Source: Clostridia bacterium
Lineage (GTDB): Bacteria; Bacillota; Clostridia; Oscillospirales; Acutalibacteraceae
Direction: 5' to 3'
DNA length: 9,581 bases
NCBI GenBank assembly: GCA_900759575.1
Contig: CAAEVU010000005.1
Location: 1-9,581 of the forward strand
Both the position numbers and the translations under genes were made by a program. The notes beneath the pieces were generated by a model. That model did not search any database. It had not been told where the DNA came from and saw nothing but the letters and a program-made list of their open reading frames with translations. Positions 1 through 5,376 of this stretch are shown here, piece after piece. Numbering within the stretch: position 1 is the first letter of the stretch; each line of letters starts with the position of its first letter.

Positions 1-48
1 GGAGATGCCCCAGCGTTCGGCGGTTTGCGCGATAGATAAATACTTCAT
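1..48 (-). CDS. Helix-turn-helix protein, N-terminal fragment (runs off window)
   Basis: Read leftward from an ATG at 48-46, the first 16 codons give MKYLSIAQTAERWGIS, open to the window edge. A purine-rich AGGAG lies 8 nt before the ATG on this strand. The peptide matches the start of small helix-turn-helix proteins of the excisionase/MerR-like type that are frequent in clostridial integrative elements; the 'IAQTAERWGIS' part looks like the first helix and turn of a DNA-binding domain. It is divergent from mobC across the repeat-rich spacer and could regulate it. Only 16 residues are visible, so the family call is tentative and the partner genes are unknown. Confidence 0.5.
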   Translation of the reverse strand, partial: MKYLSIAQTAERWGIS

Positions 49-88
49 GGGCGGTACTCCTGTTGCAGTTCAGTTCTGCGTCTGCTTA

Positions 89-117
89 TAAAATCACAGT
101 ATAATTATAATCGTCAA
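89..117 (-). promoter_or_regulatory. Possible promoter for the leftward HTH gene
   Basis: On the minus strand, TTGACG (117-112) is followed after 17 nt by ATTTTA (94-89), in an AT-rich stretch 40-70 bp upstream of the HTH start codon. An alternative -10, TATACT (103-98), lacks a good -35. Weak match; inferred from position and AT content. Confidence 0.3.
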
Positions 118-181
118 AGCGAATAAAAGCAATGGCTTTCCCGAAAAGTTCAGGAAGTATTTTCAACTTAAAAATCAAGGG

Positions 182-198
182 TTTGGGGCTTCCCCAAA
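182..198. repeat. Perfect short inverted repeat (TTTGGGG/CCCCAAA)
   Basis: TTTGGGG (182-188) and CCCCAAA (192-198) are separated by CTT. It is the first of four dyads in the non-coding region before mobC. It is followed by A-rich rather than T-rich sequence on the plus strand, so it is not a good rightward terminator; on the minus strand it does not follow a gene. A role in transfer-origin structure is possible. Confidence 0.6.
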
Positions 199-243
199 AA
201 TCAAAATGGGCGTATCGGCTGCAAAGCTGAACCGCTCATTTTT

Positions 244-263
244 CCGGTGTGTACGGACACCGG
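244..263. repeat. Perfect 7-bp inverted repeat with 6-nt loop
   Basis: CCGGTGT (244-250) pairs with ACACCGG (257-263) around GTACGG. No T-run follows on either strand. Stem-loops of this size are typical of the relaxase recognition hairpin of oriT regions, and this one lies upstream of mobC, but no known nic consensus was recognised nearby. Confidence 0.6.
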
Positions 264-306
264 ATGTGCTTGCTACTCTCTCAAATCTCATATCCGCAGA
301 TACACC

Positions 307-336
307 GCGCTCCCGCTTTCGCAAAAGCAGGGGCGC
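307..336. repeat. Imperfect 13-bp hairpin followed by T-rich sequence
   Basis: Positions 307-319 pair with 324-336 at 11 of 13 positions plus one G-T wobble; the loop is CGCA. The rightward side continues into a T-run (340-345), so it may work as an intrinsic terminator for transcription entering from the left, insulating mobC. It may instead be part of the transfer origin. Confidence 0.5.
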
Positions 337-385
337 ATATTTTTTGAAAATTTCTCATTTCGATACCTGCGTTTTGACTTAAAAA

Positions 386-468
386 TGTCCGTTGTTAAGT
401 GAAAGGAAAAAATTTTTGCCGCCATACTCAACAAACGGCAAAAAGGTGTCCGTTGTAAAGTGAAAGGA
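386..468. repeat. 22-bp direct repeats flanking a 9-bp inverted repeat
   Basis: The repeats at 386-407 and 447-468 both begin TGTCCGTTGT and differ at one position of 22; their starts are 61 bp apart. Between them, TTTTTGCCG (413-421) and CGGCAAAAA (436-444) form a perfect 9-bp inverted repeat with a 14-nt loop. The second copy ends inside the mobC Shine-Dalgarno (AAAGGAG, 463-469); the first carries the same GAAAGGA but no start codon follows at useful distance. This suggests either protein-binding sites (MobC, relaxase or an autoregulator) or a local duplication of the leader. Confidence 0.7.
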
Positions 469-478
469 GTTCTTTGAT

Positions 479-808
479 ATGCCAGACCGCACACGACCCA
501 TCCGCAAGGAAATCTGCCTAAATGAGCAGGAATTGAGCGTAGTTCGCCACAAGATGAATCAACTCGGCACCCGCAACTTCGGCGCGTATGCCCGGAAAAT
601 GCTGATTGACGGGTACATCATCAAGGTCGATTACACCGAGCAGAAAAAGTTAGCTGCCGCTGTCAGCAGGATTGCCACAAACATCAACCACGTCTGCCGC
701 CGCATCAACAGCACCGGGCATTTCTACGATGCCGACGTTGCCGAGCTGAAAGAACGGATGGCTGACGTATGGGAGCTGCTGAAAGTACAGCAGAGAAACG
801 AATTGTAA
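479..808 (+). CDS. mobC: MobC-family plasmid mobilization / relaxosome accessory protein
   Basis: This 109-residue protein starts at ATG 479 with AAAGGAG 9 nt upstream. Its N-terminal part (about 10-50) resembles a ribbon-helix-helix DNA-binding region ('ICLNEQELSVV', then 'NFGAYARKMLIDGYII'). The central 'AAVSRIATNINHVCRRINSTG' region, interrupted here only by a few residues from the family pattern, is the conserved MobC signature (LxRIGxNINQIARxxN type). Length is normal for the family. MobC proteins bind oriT and help the relaxase open it. The expected relaxase gene is not immediately downstream: a small Cys-rich gene follows after 20 nt. It is probably the first gene of the rightward element operon. 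Confidence 0.9.
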   Translation: MPDRTRPIRKEICLNEQELSVVRHKMNQLGTRNFGAYARKMLIDGYIIKVDYTEQKKLAAAVSRIATNINHVCRRINSTGHFYDADVAELKERMADVWELLKVQQRNEL

Positions 809-828
809 TTCGGGAAAGGAGTACAGAT

Positions 829-1047
829 ATGCCGCGCATGAGCAAATCAAAAAAGCTGGAATGGTCGTTCTTCCTGAATGACCGGGGACGCAAGGCGTAC
901 AACACGCTCTGCCGCCGCTGCGTCCACGATTGCAAGCAGAGTTTCCGGGCGGTTGTCGTTATTTGCCCGCATTATCAATCCAAGAGGGCAAAAAAGGGTG
1001 GTACATCTGCGTACTCCCCTCGCGGACCAGATGGAACGCCACCATGA
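829..1047 (+). CDS. Small Cys-rich conserved hypothetical protein of integrative elements
   Basis: A 72-residue basic protein starting at ATG 829, with AAAGGAG 8 nt upstream; a second Met at residue 4 is possible. It has four cysteines, C28, C31, C35 and C46 (LCRRCVHDCKQSFRAVVVIC), which could bind one zinc ion. The rest is lysine/arginine-rich, as in a nucleic-acid-binding protein. Similar short proteins occur beside replication genes in clostridial integrative elements, but I know of no proven function. The Gly/Pro/Ser-rich tail after residue 56 looks less constrained. Its stop codon overlaps the ATG of a 9-codon frame (ATGA at 1044-1047), suggesting translational coupling toward the replication initiator. 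Confidence 0.7.
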   Translation: MPRMSKSKKLEWSFFLNDRGRKAYNTLCRRCVHDCKQSFRAVVVICPHYQSKRAKKGGTSAYSPRGPDGTPP

Positions 1048-1073
1048 ATACCGCAGACACCGAAAGGAAGTGA
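1044..1073 (+). other. Nine-codon reading frame linking the Cys-rich gene and repA-like gene
   Basis: ATG 1044 overlaps the previous stop (ATGA) and encodes MNTADTERK before TGA at 1071-1073. The Shine-Dalgarno-like AAAGGAAG (1063-1070) of the next gene lies inside it, and its stop is 6 nt before the likely start of that gene at 1080. It could be a coupling or leader peptide that delivers ribosomes to a weak start; it may equally be chance. Confidence 0.35.
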
Positions 1074-1079
1074 TACGCC

Positions 1080-1784
1080 ATCTATATCAAGATTGATACC
1101 TCGCTCCCACCGTTCATTCCTTTGCCACAATTTATGGTAGTCAGCGAACATTCCATCAACGCTAAACTGCTGTATGCCCTCCTGCTGAATCGCACGATGC
1201 TTTCGCAAAAATCGGGGTGGGTATCAGAGGACGGAAATGTGTATGTCATCTACACAATCAAGCAGATGGCGAATGACCTGAATCGGAGCGAAAGAACGGT
1301 AAAAACCGCCTTGTGCGAACTGGAAAATGCCGGGCTGCTGACTCGCGTCCGACAGGGCTTGACCAAGGCTAACAGGCTGTTTCTGCAAATACCCGATGGG
1401 GTGCAGCTTTCTTCCCCTCTGATGGGCAAAGGCTGCCTTTCAGAAGTGCAGAAAACCGCCCCTCTTGATGGGCAGAAATTGCCCACAAGTAATACTAATA
1501 CAGAATATAAAGAACAGAGTAAGACCGAAAGAGTAGAGAGTACGCGCCGCCGATATGGAGAGTATCAAAATGTTTTTCTGTCAGGAGAGGAATATTCCCG
1601 GCTGGAGACGGCTTATCCCGGCAAAGCTGCCGAATACATTGAGCGGCTGTCCCGGTACATGGCTTCCAATGACAGGCACTATGCCAATCATTACGCCACC
1701 ATCAAGAAGTGGTTGGACGAGGACAGCAAGGGCAGGAGAGCGAAAAACTACACTTACGACGATAACGAGGGAGAGTGTCTATGA
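1080..1784 (+). CDS. RepA_N-like replication initiator (non-canonical start)
   Basis: Probable replication initiator of the element. Counted from position 1080 it has 234 residues. The N-terminal part (about 1-105) is a winged-helix domain of RepA_N type: 'YIKIDTSLPPFIPLPQFM', then 'AKLLYALLLNRTMLSQKSGW', then a helix-turn-helix in 'IKQMANDLNRSERTVKTAL'. A polar linker (about 107-155) leads to a C-terminal domain (about 156-215, 'YGEYQNVFLSGEEYSRL' to 'NHYATIKKWLDED') like that of replisome organizers, which contact helicase loaders. A DnaC-like loader overlaps by ATGA. Start: family conservation and AAAGGAAG at 1063-1070 point to 1080, but that codon is ATC. TTG 1122 and ATG 1134 are in frame but lack a Shine-Dalgarno and would cut into conserved residues. 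Confidence 0.8.
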   Translation: MYIKIDTSLPPFIPLPQFMVVSEHSINAKLLYALLLNRTMLSQKSGWVSEDGNVYVIYTIKQMANDLNRSERTVKTALCELENAGLLTRVRQGLTKANRLFLQIPDGVQLSSPLMGKGCLSEVQKTAPLDGQKLPTSNTNTEYKEQSKTERVESTRRRYGEYQNVFLSGEEYSRLETAYPGKAAEYIERLSRYMASNDRHYANHYATIKKWLDEDSKGRRAKNYTYDDNEGECL

Positions 1785-2623
1785 ATCCGATTTTTACAAA
1801 AATGGTTGATGCCGTTGAAGCGGCTAATGCCGCACCTGACGATTACATCAATTCCGCTGATGGGCTGAAATACTGCGGCAAGTGCCATACGCCGAAAGAA
1901 GCCTTTTACCCCGCAGACCTTCAGGCACAGGGCTTTACCAAGCACCCGGTTATGTGCAAGTGCGTCGCCGAACGCCGAGAACGGGAAGAAGCGGAGCGTC
2001 GGGAATATGAGAGAATGTCTTACATGACGATGCTCCGCAGCGAGGCGTTCCGCGATATGCCCGCCGCTGGCTGGCGGTTTGAGTCAGCCGCAGTTACAAC
2101 GCCCCAGCTTGCAAAGGCGAGGGGTTACGCGCAGAACTGGGACGAGTTCAAAAAAGCAGGAATCGGGCTGCTCCTGTTCGGGAATGTCGGCACGGGAAAA
2201 TCCTATGCCGCTGGATGCATTGCCAACGCTCTGATTGACCGTCTGGAGTCCGTCCTCTTTGTGGGAATGTCTGATGTAGTCAACCGTATGCAGGGTAACT
2301 TCGGTTCGGACCGCGACAATTACATGAAATCGCTTATGCGCCCCGACCTCCTCATTCTGGATGATTTGGGGGCAGAACGTAACACCAGCTTCGGTAAGGA
2401 GCGAGTGTTCGATGTGGTTGACAAACGGCTGCTGACCGGCAAGCCCATGATCGTCACCACGAATATCCCGCTTTCCGTTATGAAGCAAGCTGTCGATCTG
2501 GATGACCGCCGAATTTATGACCGCATCTTGGAGGTCTGCGTCCCGATCATGTTCGATGGAGACAGCTTCCGCAAAAGCACCGCTGCCGACAATCTGAAAA
2601 CGGCGGCTCGTCTGCTCGGCTGA
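1781..2623 (+). CDS. DnaC-like AAA+ ATP-binding protein (helicase loader)
   Basis: A 280-residue AAA+ ATPase of the DnaC/IstB type. Starting at ATG 1781 (GAGGGAGAG just upstream; overlaps the previous stop as ATGA), it has a possible zinc site near the N terminus (C32-x2-C35 and C59-x-C61), a charged helical segment (about 63-80), Walker A GNVGTGKS (134-141), Walker B LLILDDLGAE (190-199), sensor TTN (226-228) and an arginine-finger region DDRRIYDRI (241-249). DnaC-type proteins load the replicative helicase at an origin opened by an initiator; the adjacent RepA_N-like gene is the obvious partner. IstB of insertion sequences is a relative, but there is no istA, so loading fits better. A GTG at 1775 is a less likely start. 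Confidence 0.88.
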   Translation: MNPIFTKMVDAVEAANAAPDDYINSADGLKYCGKCHTPKEAFYPADLQAQGFTKHPVMCKCVAERREREEAERREYERMSYMTMLRSEAFRDMPAAGWRFESAAVTTPQLAKARGYAQNWDEFKKAGIGLLLFGNVGTGKSYAAGCIANALIDRLESVLFVGMSDVVNRMQGNFGSDRDNYMKSLMRPDLLILDDLGAERNTSFGKERVFDVVDKRLLTGKPMIVTTNIPLSVMKQAVDLDDRRIYDRILEVCVPIMFDGDSFRKSTAADNLKTAARLLG

Positions 2624-2647
2624 TAAACCCAAGAAAGGAGCTTTTAC

Positions 2648-2854
2648 ATGGAGAATTGCATCGGCACCGTTCCGATCCATCTGAAAATGACACTGACCAC
2701 CAAGGAAGCGGCAGAATACAGCAACATCGGCATCAACAAGATCGACAGTATGCTCCGCTCGCCCAACTGCCCCTTCGTTTTGTTTGTCGGCACAAAGAAG
2801 CTGGTCAAACGAAAGGAATTTGAGCAATTCATCAGTGAGAAACTGGTGATATAA
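2648..2854 (+). CDS. xis: Excisionase, Tn916 Xis family
   Basis: A 68-residue protein, the same size as Tn916 Xis. It starts at ATG 2648 with AAAGGAG 8-9 nt upstream. The winged-helix pattern is visible: 'LTTKEAAEYSNIGINKI' (helix-turn-helix, about 16-32), then a strand-rich 'FVLFVGTKKLVKRKEFEQFI' (about 43-62) as in the Tn916 protein. Xis bends the element ends and drives the integrase toward excision. It lies 24 nt after the loader gene and 127 bp before the integrase, the standard order. Since the integrase has its own promoter, Xis and Int levels can vary independently. Confidence 0.92.
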   Translation: MENCIGTVPIHLKMTLTTKEAAEYSNIGINKIDSMLRSPNCPFVLFVGTKKLVKRKEFEQFISEKLVI

Positions 2855-2904
2855 GAAGTTCCGAAAAATTTACAAATTGCCGGAGAGTTTTTCACAATAA
2901 CTAC

Positions 2905-2933
2905 TTGAGGGAATGGACAAAATCTGCTATACT
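2905..2933 (+). promoter_or_regulatory. Strong sigma-A promoter for the integrase gene (extended -10)
   Basis: TTGAGG (2905-2910), a 17-bp spacer and TATACT (2928-2933), preceded by TG one base upstream (2925-2926), make an extended -10 promoter. Transcription should start near 2940, giving a leader of about 40 nt before the integrase start at 2982. The promoter lies inside the 54-bp dyad at 2908-2961. Confidence 0.75.
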
Positions 2934-2961
2934 TATCGTGTAGCAGTGCGTCCATTTCCCT
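2908..2961. repeat. 54-bp imperfect palindrome over the integrase promoter
   Basis: Two nested inverted repeats share one centre near 2935. The outer arms are AGGGAATGGAC (2908-2918) and GTCCATTTCCCT (2950-2961), complementary but for one extra T. The inner arms are CTGCTATAC (2924-2932) and GTGTAGCAG (2938-2946), with one mismatch. The inner left arm contains the -10 element. It could be an operator, a recombinase-binding site, or, in read-through RNA from xis, a long hairpin. Confidence 0.75.
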
Positions 2962-2971
2962 TCAAGGGAAA
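2955..2971 (+). promoter_or_regulatory. Leader hairpin next to the integrase ribosome-binding site
   Basis: TTTCCCTT (2955-2962), C, AAGGGAAA (2964-2971) is a perfect 8-bp palindrome. As RNA it would form at least a 6-bp stem with loop UUCAA, whose 3' arm includes the first three bases of the AAAGGAG Shine-Dalgarno (2969-2975). Its 5' arm overlaps the right arm of the 54-bp dyad, so the two structures exclude each other in read-through RNA. Confidence 0.5.
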
Positions 2972-2981
2972 GGAGCATTTC

Positions 2982-4190
2982 ATGGGAAAAAATCTCAAAG
3001 GAAAAGACTGCGGTAAGGGTATCTACCAAAGAAAGGACGGTTTATACAGCGCACGATTTGTTGATAAAACAGGAAAAAGGCATGAGAAATATTTTCAAAC
3101 TATTCCCGAAGCAAGGAATTGGATGGAAGAAGCGAAATATGCCGACAAGCACGAAGAAGTTTTTGTTGCCACCGAAACAACGGTTGACCAATGGTTTAGT
3201 TTCTGGATTGAAAATATAGTAGGTGACTTAGCCCCTAATACGCTCCGCAATTATCGGGAGCGATATTCCAAAAACATTCAGCCCGTTATCGGTAGAATGG
3301 CGATTGCCAATGTCAAGCCCATGCACTGTAAGCAAGTCTTGATTCGGATGGACGCTGATTATGCTGGTTCTACTATCCGACAAGCCTATATTGCTATGGG
3401 CACATTGTTCAAGGCGGCGAAAATGAATGACTTGATTGCCAGACACCCAATGGATGGTGTGCGGTTTACAAAGCCAGTTCGTGCTGTGGATGATATAAAG
3501 TTTCTTACTTGCGATGACCAACAACGTTTTCTTGAAGTTGCCCAGCGTTCCCACAACTATAACCAATACGCCTTTATCCTCGAAACAGGCTTGCGTACTG
3601 GCGAAATGATTGGATTAACTTGGGATGCGATTGACTTTGAAAAACGAACACTTACGGTCAACAAGACTTTGGAGTTTAGGCACGCTCAAAAATACTGGCG
3701 TGCAGGTCCTCCAAAGACTCAACAGAGTTATCGCACAATTCCCTTGACGAACAGAGCCTACGATATTCTGAAAAGCATTTGGGATAGCCGGGATAACAGG
3801 AAAGAGTCTCCCTTGCTTTCACAGACGCTTGAATACATAGACAGGCGCACAGGCACAACCTCACAGCTTGTTATGCGTGACCTTGTTTTTATCAACTGGC
3901 GTACAGGAGAGCCAGCGAAGAACAGCTCCTATGATACCCACCTTTACAAGCTCTGCGACGAAGCAGGGATAAATCGCTTTTGTATGCACGCTCTACGCCA
4001 TACTTACGCCACAAGAGCCATCGAAAGTGGTATGCAGCCGAAAGTGCTGCAAAAGCTATTGGGTCATGCCAGTATCAAGACAACGATGGATAGGTATGTT
4101 CATGTAACTACCGATTCGCTCGACCAAGCTGTACGGCAGTTTGAGTCAAAAGGGTTTTCTGACATAAAACTCAATGCGAAAATGGCGTAA
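2982..4190 (+). CDS. int: Site-specific tyrosine recombinase / integrase
   Basis: A 402-residue integrase starting at ATG 2982, with AAAGGAG 6 nt upstream; the reading frame is open to 2913, but that would place the -10 element inside the gene. An N-terminal arm-binding domain (about 14-53, 'GIYQRKDGLYSARFVDKTGK') resembles the AP2-like fold of Tn916-type integrases. The core-binding domain is about 67-165, and the catalytic domain about 175-385 with R205 (TGLRTGE), K245, H336 and R339 (HALRH), H362 (LGHAS) and nucleophile Y372 (MDRYVH). All catalytic residues are present, so it should be active. It integrates and, with Xis, excises the element. The 3' end carries tandem repeats likely bound by the arm domain. 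Confidence 0.96.
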   Translation: MGKNLKGKDCGKGIYQRKDGLYSARFVDKTGKRHEKYFQTIPEARNWMEEAKYADKHEEVFVATETTVDQWFSFWIENIVGDLAPNTLRNYRERYSKNIQPVIGRMAIANVKPMHCKQVLIRMDADYAGSTIRQAYIAMGTLFKAAKMNDLIARHPMDGVRFTKPVRAVDDIKFLTCDDQQRFLEVAQRSHNYNQYAFILETGLRTGEMIGLTWDAIDFEKRTLTVNKTLEFRHAQKYWRAGPPKTQQSYRTIPLTNRAYDILKSIWDSRDNRKESPLLSQTLEYIDRRTGTTSQLVMRDLVFINWRTGEPAKNSSYDTHLYKLCDEAGINRFCMHALRHTYATRAIESGMQPKVLQKLLGHASIKTTMDRYVHVTTDSLDQAVRQFESKGFSDIKLNAKMA

Positions 4191-4231
4191 AAATGGCGTA
4201 GTAGCCGAAAAGCCAAAACCCGAAAACCCTT
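4150..4231. repeat. 10-bp inverted repeat flanking the integrase terminus
   Basis: AAGGGTTTTC (4150-4159) and GAAAACCCTT (4222-4231) are exact inverted repeats 62 bp apart, enclosing the tandem repeat. CCGAAAA also recurs at 4205-4211 and 4220-4226. These are further candidate recombinase or excisionase sites at the element end; the attachment core should lie in or just right of them. Confidence 0.5.
4179..4200. repeat. Perfect tandem 11-bp direct repeat at the integrase 3' end
   Basis: AAAATGGCGTA occurs twice without a gap (4179-4189 and 4190-4200), one helical turn apart. The first copy encodes the last integrase residues and most of the stop codon. Tandem direct repeats here are typical arm-type integrase binding sites beside the attachment core. 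Confidence 0.8.
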
Positions 4232-4267
4232 GCAAATCAAGGAAAAATCGAAGGAGAATGAGTATAT

Positions 4268-5362
4268 ATGAAATTAGGTATCGTGGGACTGCCCAACGTG
4301 GGCAAGAGCACTTTGTTCAACGCCATCACCAACGCGGGAGCCCAGTCGGCAAACTATCCCTTCTGCACCATCGAACCCAACGTGGGTGTGGTGGCCGTTC
4401 CCGACAAGCGTCTGGACAAGCTGGCGGAAATGTACGAGCCGGAAAAATTCACCCCTGCCACCATTGAGTTCGTGGATATTGCCGGTCTGGTGAAGGGCGC
4501 TTCCAAGGGAGAAGGTCTGGGCAACAAGTTCCTGTCCAACATCCGGGAAGTGGATGCCATTGTCCATGTGGTGCGCTGCTTCGAAAACGACGACATCGTC
4601 CACGTGGAAGGCAGCATCGATCCCCGCCGGGATATTGAAACCATCGACCTGGAGCTGGTACTTTCCGACCTGGAAGTGCTGGACCGGCGCATTGACAAGA
4701 CCAAAAAGATGCTGAAGGCGGACAAAAAATACCAGACCGAGCTGGACTTCCTGGAGCGGGTCCACGACGCTTTGGAAGCAGGCAAATCCGCCCGGAGTGT
4801 GGAATGCACTGAGGAAGAAGCGGAGATTCTCTCCACCGTATCCCTGCTCACCAACAAACCCATCATCTTCGCCGCCAACATGAGCGAGGACGATTTCAGG
4901 GATGGGGTGGAAAACAACAAGTATTTCCAAGTAGTGGAAGAATTCGCCAAGTCTGAGCACGCCGCTGTGCTGCCCATCTGCGCTGAGATCGAAGCTGAGA
5001 TCTCCGGCATGGAGCCGGAAGAGAAGAAACTCTTCCTCAGCGATATGGGATTGGAAGAATCCGGCTTGGACCGTTTGATCACCGCTTGCTACTCCCTGCT
5101 GGGATTGATTTCCTATCTGACCGCAGGCAAGCCGGAAGTTCGCGCCTGGACCATCAAAAAGGGCACCAAGGCTCCCCAGGCCGCCGGCAAGATCCACTCT
5201 GACTTTGAGCGGGGCTTTATCCGTGCGGAAGTCATCGGCTTTGACGAGCTGATGGAGTGCGGTTCCATGGCCGCTGCCAAGGAAAAGGGCCTGGTCCGCA
5301 GCGAGGGCAAAGATTACGTGATGCAGGACGGCGATATCGTTCTGTTCCGGTTTAACGTCTAA
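4268..5362 (+). CDS. ychF: YchF/Ola1-family P-loop ATPase
   Basis: A 364-residue protein, the family's usual length, starting at ATG 4268 with AAGGAG 11 nt upstream. G1 (P-loop) is GLPNVGKS (7-14), G3 is DIAG (70-73), the G4-like motif is in 'FAANMSED' (about 206-213), and the C-terminal TGS domain is about 280-363. YchF is an Obg-related universal protein that binds ribosomes and, unlike most of its class, prefers ATP; it is linked to stress and oxidative responses and to start-codon selection. It lies only 77 bp after the integrase stop, so the mobile element sits directly upstream and may have displaced its promoter. No strong promoter is visible in the gap. It is chromosomal by codon style. 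Confidence 0.97.
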   Translation: MKLGIVGLPNVGKSTLFNAITNAGAQSANYPFCTIEPNVGVVAVPDKRLDKLAEMYEPEKFTPATIEFVDIAGLVKGASKGEGLGNKFLSNIREVDAIVHVVRCFENDDIVHVEGSIDPRRDIETIDLELVLSDLEVLDRRIDKTKKMLKADKKYQTELDFLERVHDALEAGKSARSVECTEEEAEILSTVSLLTNKPIIFAANMSEDDFRDGVENNKYFQVVEEFAKSEHAAVLPICAEIEAEISGMEPEEKKLFLSDMGLEESGLDRLITACYSLLGLISYLTAGKPEVRAWTIKKGTKAPQAAGKIHSDFERGFIRAEVIGFDELMECGSMAAAKEKGLVRSEGKDYVMQDGDIVLFRFNV

Positions 5363-5376
5363 GTCCGGGGTCTTCA

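Larger units (their letters stand above)
182..468. other. Candidate origin of transfer (oriT) / mobC leader region
   Basis: The 430 bp between the divergent HTH gene and mobC hold no convincing gene. They contain four inverted repeats (182-198, 244-263, 307-336, 413-444) and a 22-bp direct repeat pair (386-407, 447-468). MobC proteins act at oriT and their genes often lie next to it, so this is the best oriT candidate in the window. The nic site is not identified and the relaxase family is unknown. The reverse-strand reading frame over part of this stretch lacks a good ribosome-binding site and was not accepted as a gene. Confidence 0.45.
1..4240 (+). mobile_element. Integrase-side end of an integrative (conjugative or mobilizable) element; left end outside window
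   Basis: The block contains mobC, a replication initiator, a DnaC-like loader, a Tn916-type excisionase and a tyrosine integrase, all rightward and closely spaced. This is the replication/recombination end of an integrative element of gut Clostridia. After the integrase stop at 4190 the sequence changes to housekeeping genes with stronger GC-rich codon bias, so the junction should fall between about 4190 and 4250. The left end, conjugation genes and cargo are not in the window, so conjugative versus merely mobilizable cannot be decided. The exact right boundary is inferred, not seen. Confidence 0.85.

Noticed and set aside
288..494. Leftward 68-residue frame over the mobC leader
   Set aside because: No convincing ribosome-binding site, overlaps the repeat module and the mobC start, and the peptide resembles no family I know.
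2913..2981. N-terminal extension of the integrase to ATG 2913
   Set aside because: It would include the extended -10 promoter; ATG 2982 has a good Shine-Dalgarno and matches integrase N termini.
1080..4190. A novel defense or toxin-antitoxin system in the element
   Set aside because: Every gene in this stretch fits replication, excision or integration; no nuclease, toxin or defense motif was seen. Cargo may lie left of the window.
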